Assembly: GCA_037893245.1 (NCBI GenBank)
Contig: JBAIAA010000416.1
Coordinates: forward strand, 248,001-312,000
Length of the DNA: 64,000 nucleotides
Direction: 5' to 3'
Origin: Crossaster papposus
Taxonomy: Eukaryota > Echinodermata > Asteroidea > Velatida > Solasteridae
This document shows positions 22,601 to 33,800 of this stretch, piece after piece. The notes below the pieces were generated by a model, which was not told the DNA's origin, searched no databases, and was given only the letters and a program-made list of their open reading frames with translations. The number at the start of each line of letters is the position of its first letter. Position 1 is the first letter of the stretch. The translations under genes were made by a program, and so were the position numbers.

Positions 22601-24082
22601 AAGTTAATGCTTGGATGAAGGCAAACAAATGCTGGTACGTGCAATAACCGATATAGAGGATCTTAAAGGTAGAATACAACATTTGCAGATATCAACAATT
22701 TTTACTACCAAGTTATTAAAAAATATCTTACTATTTTGAAAGTAAATAATGATTGTAGGCATCCGGCAAAATTATTGAGATAGATATCCTGTAATTGTTC
22801 CGAAAAATTGAATTTTATAAAAAAAATCTAAGAAGAGAAAACAAGAACAACATTACTTGCTTTTTGTCTCGGCAAACAGGTCAGTTAAACGACATTTACT
22901 ATAAAATACAACCCCCAAAATCCACCCATATTATTAAGTGATTTGGTTGTTTTCTACAATATGAAAGAGCACTGTATATTGAATATACCAGCATCATTTT
23001 CCGATTTAACTCACGTCATCTTTCCTAAGTTTATTGCCATATCTTTCCGGATATCAGTAATTAAAACCCTAACAGTCTTGAATGGAATTTGGGTTTAAGC
23101 GTATTTTAATAAAAAATAAAAGCAGTGATTTTGAGAAATAATATTTCTCCCACCACATCTAATTTTAGTTTTTTTTCTTAATTTTTTAATTATAAAAAGC
23201 AAGAAAATCCGAGGCATTTACACATCCGCCTTTTTGCTCCCAATCTTATGTTTTTCCTTTTTAAGTATTTCGGAGCATATATTTTCCCTTTTTATTTGAT
23301 TTTAATGTAAATTTTAATATAAATTTTAATGTAAATTTTAATATAAATTTTAATGTAAATTTTAATGTAAATTTTAATGTAAATTTTATTGTTAATTTTA
23401 ATTAAAATTAAAATTTAAGATTGTTTTTTTCTCTTTTATTTCTGGTCTTGTTTAAATTCAATTTCTTAAACTGTTTTAATAATATTTTGGTAAAATATGA
23501 TTAAATAAAATAACAAAATAAATAAGTAAATATAATTCTGCAAATAGTCTATACAAATACTTCCTGTATTTTTCCACAAAGTTTGGCCTAAAGTCTTAAA
23601 TACCTAACCTATGTCAAAAATACTATCTGAAAAAAATCAAAATCATCCCTCCTCCTTCTGTCAAAGGCTAACCGACTGAGCTTCAAACATGTCAAAGGTC
23701 CAAGTTTTTGCAGGGCATTTTTTTAGATCATTCTTTATTGAATTATTCTACGAACCATTGGGAAAACCCATCCGTCGTTATAGTCCGTGTGCTCCCCGAT
23801 CAGATTAATTCTTCCTGGAGCGCAGGCAGCAACACTCGGTTTATCACCAAACTTCTCTTCGAAGACGCTGCTTGCATCTTGCACCAAATCTTGGATGCTT
23901 TTTATCTTGGTGACTCCGCCTACTTCATCCATTGCTCCTCCGTACGTTTTGTGCTGGTACGCCTCGGACGCGTGTTGAGCGAACCCTCTTTTTGTAGCGT
24001 TTATATCTACCACGGCCTCCATATACATGGTAAAATTAACCCCTGACCCTGGGGAAAAGGTTAAACCACTCATCTTTGTCAT
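19624..24082 (-). CDS. GALK1: Galactokinase (GALK1), complete
   Basis: Seven minus-strand exons: 24082 (or 23932)-23756, 22565-22376, 21827-21569, 21385-21204, 20708-20558, 20111-19949 and 19698-19624 (TAG). All phases agree. Starting at the ATG at 23932 (MDEVGGVTK) gives 398 residues, close to human GALK1 at 392; the in-frame ATG at 24082 would add a 50-residue leader. GHMP-kinase motifs are all present: [17 protein letters not shown] (galactose binding, catalytic Arg), [18 protein letters not shown] (ATP loop, Val in place of the usual Leu), [10 protein letters not shown] (catalytic Asp), [10 protein letters not shown] and [17 protein letters not shown]. The enzyme phosphorylates galactose at C1 with ATP in the cytosol, the first step of the Leloir pathway. 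The first coding exon ends with an unusual donor, GTTCGT, but the joined protein (FPM/ALPHVTV) matches the family. Confidence 0.96.
20199..20400 (+). repeat. TTAACCAGTT-family element (truncated) in a GALK1 intron
   Basis: The left end TTTAACCAGTTCG is followed by CAGGCCAGAATCTGTGGGTA and a TGATATTTCCGGCC block, which are shared with inverse orientation in the full-length copy at 30092-30344. The right terminus is not clearly recognisable, so the end given is approximate. Confidence 0.6.
20905..21140 (-). repeat. Dispersed repeat with CTGGTTCCCTGACCTGACAA
   Basis: Its reverse complement matches 30625-30765 and 26395-26545 in SNX29 introns. The shared ordered blocks are TTGTCAGGTCAGGGAACCAG, ACTAGCTTGCTTGC, GTAACTGATTGCAA and CAGAATGTAG(A)GTAACTAAATTTGGT. 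Ends are uncertain. Confidence 0.65.
21425..21525. repeat. Degenerate CGGACTYG...GACT short repeats in a GALK1 intron
   Basis: Related short words follow each other with loose spacing: GGACTCGGGACAGACTCGG, CAGACTTGCGTCGACTCG, CGGACTTAGGATGGACTAG. Similar AAGTCC(R)TCRCAAGTCC strings are found at 12935-13005, 26250-26290 and 46315-46350. They look like a dispersed, degenerate minisatellite. Confidence 0.5.
22240..22345. repeat. Fold-back MITE in a GALK1 intron
   Basis: AATTGTTGGCTTTGGCTGTG at the left pairs with CACAGCCAAAGCCAGCAATT at the right, with a further GACTTCG/CGAAGTC inside and a GTTGCTGTGCTGTAGCAACA loop region. The element is about 100 bp long and has no coding capacity. A related GGCTATGGCTA-rich element is present at 60870-61010. 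Confidence 0.8.
22662..22815 (-). repeat. Partial copy of the TTAAAGGTRGGATACACC MITE family
   Basis: It starts TTAAAGGTAGAATACAACATTTGCAG at the left and contains GGTAGTAAA in reverse, AATAATGATTGTAGGCATCC and GATATCCTGTAATTG. These are the reverse complements, in reverse order, of blocks in the full copy at 53652-53996. Confidence 0.7.
23295..23412. repeat. 14-bp AT-rich tandem repeat (AATTTTAATGTAA) in GALK1 intron 1
   Basis: About eight copies of TAAATTTTAATGTA, some with ATATAA in place of ATGTAA, lie in a row, followed by the palindromic TTTTAATTAAAATTAAAATTT. Confidence 0.9.
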
Positions 24083-24853
24083 GTCTGGGTTCCTGTGTTG
24101 TGAATGAAATTATACATGACATATGGACGGAACCAGACGAACAACATCCGATATTGCGGTGATGCACCAGCATATGCCTTCTCATTTTGGTGAGTGTGTT
24201 TTTGAGGGAAACTCCCCTTCAACTGTTCAACATCGGGCCTAGTTATCACCCGTTTTTCTGGTCATTTTACCCTGAGACTCTGCCAATGTATTCTTGTACT
24301 TGTCAGCGACGGATGTGTTTGTGTTCTGGTCGGATTGTAAGTTTTATTCATTGTATATTTGAAATAAATATTAGACCTATACAAAAAGTTTGAACTGTTC
24401 AATCAATCTCATTGATTTACGTGTATTATTGTTATAGACCTATTTTGTTATGTTTTTGTTCCCATGCATTTACATTAAATAAATATGCAATAGTCCTGTA
24501 AAATGTTACTTCCAAAAATGTAAGGTATACCTTACATTTTTGGAAGTAGTTAAATTAAATGTTGTGTATCATTAGGAAGAACGGCACTTTTTGCATTTTT
24601 AAAGATTTCACAGACAAGTTTGGGCTTTGGCATCACATTTAAAAGCATAACTTGAGGCAGGGCAAATTAATTTCATAGCTTCTTTAGGTGAGAGAGGTTA
24701 CGACAATTTTAATGCCATTTTGGGGGGAGTAGTTTTCTGTCATCATTTTTTAGTTGTGATTAAATGTCACAGAGTCCCTCTCAAATTCTGCTGTTCAAAT
24801 TTAGTATTTGTTACTGTTTTTCTATCTTTTTTGTGTCCCAGAACTAAGTAGCC
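24083..24853. promoter_or_regulatory. Likely bidirectional promoter and 5' UTR region of GALK1 and SNX29
   Basis: The start codons of GALK1 (minus) and SNX29 (plus) face away from each other across this interval. A good donor, CATTTTG/GTGAGTG near 24189, and a pyrimidine-rich acceptor ending TGTCCCAG at 24840, just before SNX29's ATG, suggest a spliced non-coding first exon for SNX29. A perfect 42-bp palindrome lies at 24507-24548. No core promoter motif is assigned with confidence. Confidence 0.5.
24507..24548. repeat. Perfect 42-bp palindrome with no spacer
   Basis: The left half TACTTCCAAAAATGTAAGGTA is followed at once by its exact reverse complement, with the centre at 24527/24528. There is no loop and no mismatch. 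It lies in the interval between divergent GALK1 and SNX29, inside the probable first intron of SNX29. Confidence 0.95.
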
Positions 24854-27800
24854 ATGGAGCATCTACCCCCCGAGCGTCAGCACTTGTTAGACCGTTTACT
24901 GGATGCGGTCAAGCAGTGCCAAGTACGCTTTGGTGGACGCACCGAGCTGGCTACCGATAGCGATAGTCGGGTCTCGTGTCTGTGCGCTCAATTTGAGGCT
25001 GTCATGATGCACGGATTGAGACGAGGAGGATCTAACCCTCTCAGTGCTCTGAAGTAAGGACTCCATCTTTCTCCTTGGAAAACCTTTTTATCTGTATCTG
25101 GCATTCAAATTGATTTGTTTAAGTTTTGTGTCTTTGTATGTCAAAATCAAGTTGATAATTTGACTGGGAAAATTCATTTTGTAAAATCAAAGGTTTCATC
25201 ATGTAATACAATTGTCAAATTCAATTTTTGGCTCCTTTTCTAGATGTTTCTGATTATTGATGTACTGTATAAAACAATTATCAATTTGTAACATTTGTAA
25301 AATGAAGTTGGTGATTTGGCAGTAAAAAACAACTTTATTTGTATTCTGTTGACTTGAAGCCTTTGTATGAGATCAGAAATGAACCTGAACAATTACCTCA
25401 TCATTACCATAAAAAAGGTCAATTGTGCTTAATTTATTTGCTAACAAAAGATTAAAATTGTAATTTTTTTGAGGTGGTACTTTTATTTTATAAATTATTC
25501 TCCAATTCAGACAAATGACTGGAATACCTTTGATAAAGCCGGATAGCGATCAGGGTATGTGTAAACCTTTCATATTTATTTTAATGTGCATGTATACGAT
25601 AATTCTTTATTCTTGCATTAGCCAATTTTCTATATAAATTACCAAAAACACTTGTTTTCTTCAAGATGGACAAAAAATCTAGAAATGTATGCTATGTTTA
25701 TTAATTTATATGTTTGTTTGTAGTGTAGCCCTGTACATCAGCAACGAAAGCCTGACAATGTGTTACAAAATGTCAATATTACAGAAAGTCAAACTAACAA
25801 TGACAAAACGTGATCTCTTAGGCAAACGCCTAATGGCAAAATATTATAATGAAAATTTTTTTCTGTTGAACTCACTCACAATCTTGATTTGTTGGGAGTT
25901 CGGGGTTACAAATCTAAATTACCTCACTAGTACTCTGTTAACCCTAACTTCCAAGTGTAATTTACTAGAATTTTACTCTACTATTTATCAAACTGTACTT
26001 AAGGACTTACATTTGTAAGATCTACTGACGAGTTACTTTTCTAAACATTCTCCTAACAGCATTTTGGCCCGTTGTCCGTGAGAACCTGACTAAACATGAG
26101 TTACAGCGTTACATGACCCTCAAGCACATCACATCGGATGCAGGGCGGGCCAGGGCGTGGCTTAGAAGCACACTCAATGAGCATTCCCTGGAGAGATACC
26201 TTCATTCGTTTCTGGCTACTCCAGAAATGCTCAAGTGAGTTGTAGCATTGTATTCGAGTCCATCACAAGTCCGTCCGTCGCAAGTAACCATGGTAACTTA
26301 CAGGGATGAACAACAAAAGGAATAACATGTTCATTTCAATCTCTTGTGAGTTGACTCTTGAGTTGACTCTGTGTTCACAAATGCCAGTAAACCAACAAAT
26401 ATCTGGTTCCCTGACCCTACTACTTCAGTTGACATCAATTTATAGATGTCTGGGAATTGTCAGATCAGGGAACCAGACTAGCTGCCTTGCAGCATTCAGT
26501 TCTGTAAATGCAAACAAAATGTTGACTAATTAAATTTAGTAATAAATTGTTGTACAATTTGCGTCCAAATTAGGCAATACTATGAACCCTGGTCATTTCT
26601 ACTAGACGACGAACGATCCAGTATGATACCTACGATGGCAAGGGGTCTGGGTTCCATACTGTTTGCCATTAACATTGACAAGGAGGAACTCAATGGAACC
26701 AAACAGGTGAGGATGCACCATACTAAAACTGTCGATCAAACGCATAGCATCTACTCCTTCATGTGACTCCGCCCCTCATTTTCAACCTACCCTCAAAATC
26801 ATTGTTTTTTCTTAGTTTTCCCTTCCAAATCTTTTTTTTTTTCCTGTATAGTGGCACTCTATTTTGATTTATGTAAACTAGCTAAGCTTGTTTAAAACTG
26901 TCCGTTTTTAAGTTTGTGCCTTAGTTTGCATTTTTGTAAGTTATGCATGAACATGTAATAAAATCATTGAAATTACTTTGTTGTATTTACACTTAGAATT
27001 TGCACAGTTTAATACACTCAGCTGTTCAAAGTTTGACCCCCCACAACCACTTGATATCATACATGTACATGTATTCCACTTGTTTTATGGTACACTTTGC
27101 CAAACTGGGTTCAATTTTGACAATGTTCACGATGACCCGTTGTGTGGTGATGAAATCACAAGAACAAATAACAGGGCAAATCAATAGTTTTATAGACTTT
27201 TGGGAACTGTAAATGACAGTGTATATGGACCTACCCATGAAAAGCAAACAATAATTGTGTGCATGCGTAGGGGTGTGCAATCATAATGGGTATGCCAGTA
27301 CAAGACCGCTGATGACAGAAATTGGTTCCAGATTATGCAATTGAGTACTCGTAATCAACTTTACATGTACAAATTACTCAGTAACTTCTCAGACAATGAC
27401 AAAAAATGATCATAAATTTCATTTGTGGGAATTTTGAAATAAAAAATGCAGGCCGCATAGAAAACAGATTTTTTGTTGATGCGTATATGCTCTTACTTTT
27501 CCCGACTCTTTTCTCTAAATTTCTACTATTTCCTGTTTCCTTTTACTTTCATGGTGCCTCCAATTCTCACTTTCATTACATTCCTGTTTATTTACATTTC
27601 TTAATGCCCGTTGGAATTGGAACTAAAATGTTGTTGAACTTGAATTGATTTGTTTCCCATTCTAGGCACTCACCCTGAGTTCCTTTATCCAAACCCCCGA
27701 GGTCGTTCACTCCTACAACATGGGGCAAAAAGATCCGGAGCCTGTCTATGTCACAGGCACGGCTACAGGTGAGACACACATTAACCCTAACCCTTTTCCT

Positions 27801-30800
27801 AGAAAGTATCCTGAATCAGCCCAAATCCACTAATTTTGTGATGCACAAAAAGTTGGTGTTGGTGACTGCTCAATATGAAGGTATATCCTGTTCCATCAAC
27901 ATTTTGCAGTACCGCTAGGCTTACAATCTTCCATTCATCAAAATCCCCCAGTGTTCTATACGGAGGTATCCTGAATCTGCTGAAATTTCCAAAAACAGGG
28001 AATGGATTTTGATGGATTTAGGGTGGTTAGGATTAAACCACATTTTGGTTTTTTTTCTAATTCTGCACTCCAGGTATTGAGCTTCATAAAAAAAAACAAA
28101 CATCTTTTAAAATTTTTTTTTTAGAAAAGTCACTAAATCTGCCAGACTTACTATGAGCAAGCAACATTGTACATTGAGAAATATACGGGTCATAGTATTC
28201 ATGCGTAATCGTAAGTGTTTTTTTTTTTTTTCAAACGTGTCTAGGCGGAGCCAGTGACAAAAAGGAAAAGAAGAAAAAGAAGAAGAAAGGCGTGGTCTCG
28301 ATTGTATCTTTTAATGATGACGACTCGGGCAGCACTGTTGTGTCTTGCGGGTCCCCACCCTCGCGCCTGAACCACCATCAACGACAGCGCAAGGACTCCA
28401 CAGGGAACAAAGACCGCCCGCCCAAAAAGGTCGCTGCACAAGATAGTGCAGGCGGGAAGACGGTCGGGTTTGACGTACCATCTGGTCAACTTCAGCCCGG
28501 AGCAGAGACTTGTGCAGGACTGCCATTAAGCAACAGTGCTTGTAATACCAAGTCGCTTTTGCAGAGTGGGACTAAGTCACTGACTGATGATGCTCCGATC
28601 GTTTCTAATGAACCACTGGCAAATTGTCCTGCTACTACATCATCCGTTCCAAGGGAAGATGGTGATACCCAACCAACTTTAAGCCGGCATCATGCATATC
28701 CAGCCGAGACAAGATGGAATGGACTAGGACTCGCGCAACCAAGCCAGCCCATTCCGGTTCAGACCGGTCCAAGGCCGAACCTTTCTACTCGAAATCCAAT
28801 TCCCGTCCCAAGTACAGCAACCAACATTCCCGATCAACCAAATGACAATCACGGCTTTGATGACAGGAACCCGATGGCCCAGCAACTTGCAACGTCCTTC
28901 CCGGCCAAAACGCCGCCCCCAACGCCGGTCGACGCATCGTACATCCGGCAGTATGACCACATGAGAGCCACGCTGGATGTAGAGAGTGTCGCGGACAGGC
29001 TACGCCAGCAGGAAGTCTCCCCGAAGACTGGATCCGAGTCCAGCAGTTTTGATGGAGATCCAGTGGAAGGCACGCCGCCTAAAAGCTCGGAAGTTCAGGA
29101 CGGCCCTCAGCTGAGATCTCGACAGAGCTTCCATGTTATCGGCAGTGGGGATGACGATTCTGAAGCAGCTATGTATCCTGTCAATGAGGATTCAACCTCG
29201 CAACAAGGTAGCGACTCAAATATTTTGTGTAAACAAGCGAAGTGCATATCCCACCAAAGAAGAAGACACTGTTGCTCGGCAAATTGCATTTTCTCTTGGT
29301 CACGCTTTAGAGCTGATAGTATTTAAATATACATGTAACATGGTTTGAGGGTTGATGTAGCTCCCCTCGGTATTGTTGACTAACTAGTTGTTCGCCTTGG
29401 GAACTAGTTTGTCAATTTCCAATACAGAGGGAGGTAATCCACTCAAAATACACCATGTTTTATTTGTTTTACTATACCTCACACATATTCAGTTGCCATT
29501 ACAATTCACTGAACTTCTGAAGCTCGGAAAAACACTGCGCTAGCGATGCTCGTGCGTACGACTACACTCGTGTTACACTTCTACCATTATTTCGCAAAGC
29601 GCATGCATAGTAGACTATCGCACGGGTAACGCCTGGCACATGATGAATGGACCACTGAGAATATTGATCATGAATAGTGTATGAGGTATAGTAATAAACT
29701 GTAGTATTCATCTGATCTTTTCACTGTGTGTAGATACACAGTCTACAGATTCTAGCATCCTTGGTTATGGAGCTGAGACTGAGAATGCTGCCCTCGGCTT
29801 ACTACTCGCTCAAAAAAGCTTCAAAGACAGGTGACCTTATCCTTTTGTATCATGAACAGTACATTTTATTGGATTTTATATTTGTTATTCCTTAAATACT
29901 TTAGACAGTTTAGCCATTCCTATGTGTAGGTGGTTTTAAACTGCTGTTAAAATACCAATTGGTTTTTAACACCTTCCAGTGTCGCATGAAATGTTGGAGT
30001 TCTATAAAGTCTGGCCCCTTTTGCTCTATTATTGGCTGAATCCTCACAGAATGCACAATAGTACCAAGAAAAGGTCAATTGTAGTTGCCTTTTAACCAGT
30101 TCACCTCGAATGACGTGTATACATGCAAAGCCTTACTGGAATTTAAAACAGATGACAAATCAACATGTTGTAAGCAAGGCCAGAAATATATGTCAGTGAC
30201 CAGCTCGCATTGAGCGAGGCCGGAAATATCAGGGTGTGCTACCCACAGATTCCAGCCTGAACCCGTCTCCGATCGATGTTTGTGAAAACAATCTTGTGCC
30301 TGGGCCTGGTCAATGTCAAAATAATCCCGGTCCAAACTGGTTAAACTAGCTTTATCTGCAATAACCGTCAGAAACTTGAATTAGGAGAGTAAATTTTGAG
30401 TATTTCATTTATATTTTGTATTAAGTCAATTTCTGTTTTCCTTTATTTTCAGTTTGCAAAACACAATGGATCCAGACTCGCCGGGAGACGCTCTGTCTAC
30501 ATATCAGACAATGTCAAACGGTAAGGATACAAACAGATAATAAGAATAAGAAATAAATTCAGTTAACTCAAAAGTGCCGAGCAAGAACAGAAGAGGAACA
30601 AAAACACAAGGACAGTTGAAACAGCAATTGATAGATGTCAGGGAATTGTCAGGTCAGAGAACCAGACTAGATGGTTTGCACCCGTTCACGGATGTGTAAC
30701 TGATTGCAAACAGAATGTGGACTAACTAAATTTGGTAAATTGGTTGTAGTATTTGAACAAAAAGTAATTTGTTTTCCAGCGATGGTCAGCCGATCATCGT

Positions 30801-33800
30801 TCGAAATTTACACCAAAATTCTACTTTTCTTGCAAATGACAGCATGCCGGGTGCCATGATTTCACAAGATTCCTGAAACAATTATTCACTTACAGCCAAG
30901 TAATTATATGTTTGCAAACGTTGTATATTGCCTTTATTTACCAATTTATTACAGATGAGTTGAAACAAGCAGTACTTGCCATGATGAATCGGAATGACGA
31001 ATTGCATGAGCAAAATCGGTAAGAAACATTTCCATTGCAAACTGTATTTGAGCCCATGTAGAAGCTGTCATCTTGGGCTCCAGGAAGTAGTTCACAGCAT
31101 CAAGGACGTCATCATCTGAGGCAAGATGTCAACCACCAAGCTCCTTCAACTTCGGGAAGAGAGAGTAGTCAGAGGGTGCCAAATCAGAAGAACGGGGTGG
31201 GTGCTCGACCAGTTCCAATCCACATTTCTGGATGGAAGCCATGACCACTGTGGATGTCTGGGACAGAGCATTGTCCTGCGGCCGATTTCACCAATGTTAG
31301 GATTAATCCTAGGAAGAGTAACTCCTCCTAACTTGCAATAGATCCAATGCAAGTTAGGATGAGTTACTCATCCTAACTCGAGATAGGATTAATCCTAGCG
31401 TTTCGTGAAATCGGCCGCAGGAAGAAGAGCACCCCTCTCGTCAGTTTCCCACGCCAAATCTGTTTTATTTTCTTCCGTAGCTGTTTCAGGAGATCAGCGT
31501 AGTAGGTCCTTTTTTTTTCTTCAAATTTCAACAAGTTGAGCTGCACGCAAATTCAGTGAAAATTGTATAACTCATCTCCTACATTTGCCATAAACTTATC
31601 AATGAACTTGCAAGGGGCTTACATTGCTATAACCAATCAGATTGTTTGTAATTATTGTTTGAAATCCCAGGTCTTTGAGGAGTCTTCTAGACAGTGAGAT
31701 GGAACACACAGGAAACATCAGGGGGCAGCTGGAAGAGGTCAAATGCTCCACTTTAGAGACGGAGGAGAAACTACAAATGCAACTAGGTGCTCTGACAAGG
31801 TAGGGTTAGGGTTAGGGTAGGCGTAGGGTTAGGGTAGGCGTAGGGTAGGCGTAGGGTAGGCGTAGGGTTAGGATTGGGGTCAGTTGTTCAGTCATCCATG
31901 GCAATGACATAATAAACTTCATACCATTGGACAGAGGACATTCTACCCTTTCTAAAGACATCTAAAGACACTTGTCTTTTTCTGAAATATTTAGTAGTTT
32001 TGCAATAATATAAATTTGAAAATGGGTATACTCTTTTTAGAGTTCAAAGTTAGAGTTTCTAGAAATTATAAAACAGAATTATCTCAAATATATCAACAAA
32101 TCATGGTTGATTCTCAAACAATATTACTTGCTTTTATCAGCAAATGTTTGATGTTATCCGCTGCAGGGAAAATGAGGTCTTGAGGCATCAGTTGAAGAAG
32201 TATGTCGGTGCTGTGCAGTTGCTTAGACGAGAAGGTTCTCATGCAATTGAAGGTAGGAGACCCCCTTCGTAGTGATCCTCCAATCTGCCTCGGTTACATT
32301 GTCGCACCAATCTAGAGATGCATGCCTTTCTTGTCCAAGAGTGGCGTCACAGAGCAAAGACACTAAAATGAACTCCTTAAGTTTTCCGAGTTTAGTTTTA
32401 AAAGTAAAAGTTAACTGAACTTTTCATTGAAATAATAAAAGCCAGTATGGTAAGGCCGAGCAATAACGCCCAGAATAATGCCTTGATTAAGGGCAACTTT
32501 AGTGTGGAAAAAACTTCACACATAAATTTGATGATTTTTATACCGCTCTACTACAAGATGGTGAAAAAAGCTAAGCAATTAAGATATTGTGAAACTGGTT
32601 TGGGGTTGTTTTTTTGAAATTTGTTGTGATTTATGCATTTGAACACCCAACAAAGGTGGTTATTTATCCCCATTTTGGGGTATAAGGAATTCAATGAAAA
32701 TAATTTTTGAAAACAAATTTGGCCATTTTCTTACCAAAATCACAATTCTTTTTATTTTTATTTTTTTTGCTGGCCGACAAAGTTTTAGACTTGTGATTGA
32801 CTTAATTACATTTCTGTTATCTTTTAAATCTGAAAGAAATGCTTGATTTTTTTCCCCCTCGTTCTCTGCCCAGGTCTTCCCGGTATCCGTGTGTCGGATC
32901 CCCAACCCCCTATCCCTGAACCCAAGCCAAGCTTAAATCACAGGTAAGGGGAATACACCACTCGAGTGTAAAATGTACGTACTTTGGTCGATATGCATTG
33001 TGACTAGTGCCGTGGCCTCGTGATCTGGAGCATTGAATGCGCTATCTGTGGGTAAAGCTGCTGGTTGTGGGTTCTAGTCTGGCCTGGGACTATGGTGCGT
33101 GTGCCCTTGGGCAAGATACTTTGTCACTCATTGCTTCTCTCCACCCAGGAGTAAAGGGGTACCTGTGAGGGCAGAGATGGTTGATATTATTAGCTGCTTT
33201 GCGCTGATATGACAGCATCGAGCTGTATACTCCCCAGGGAGCTGAGATGGCATTTGGAATGTTTTGTTGGCCCAATGAGCAGGGGTAATATAAGTAGCAT
33301 AAGTCAGTGCCAGTAATGGTAGATACGCGAGCTTTATAAATATTCATTATTATTATTATTATCATTTTTATTACCAGGTGTTCATACTTAAGGCACCATT
33401 GATTAATTCCTGCCTTTCTCACTGCGAGCCGGTCGCTTACAGATATTTCCAGCCTTGCTGGGGATCTGTTTGTCCGTCATCTGTTGTAAATTCTGGAAAC
33501 GACTTTGAGTGTGTACACTTTCTCCGACGTGAACTGGTTAACAGAAATAAACAACCTTGTTTGCAAAAATAAATGACATCAAATTTCTGTCTCGTGTCTG
33601 TGACAGTGACCAGTTGGAACAGTATGAGCGCAAGCTGATTCAGGTTGCAGAGATGCACGGTGAACTGATGGAATTTAACGACTACCTCAGCCGGCAACTC
33701 AAACTGAGAGATAATATCATCCAGAGACTACAGAATGAGCTGATAGACCTGAGAGGACCAGTAAGTATCCCAGAGCCTGCTAGAAGAAATAATTGCACAA

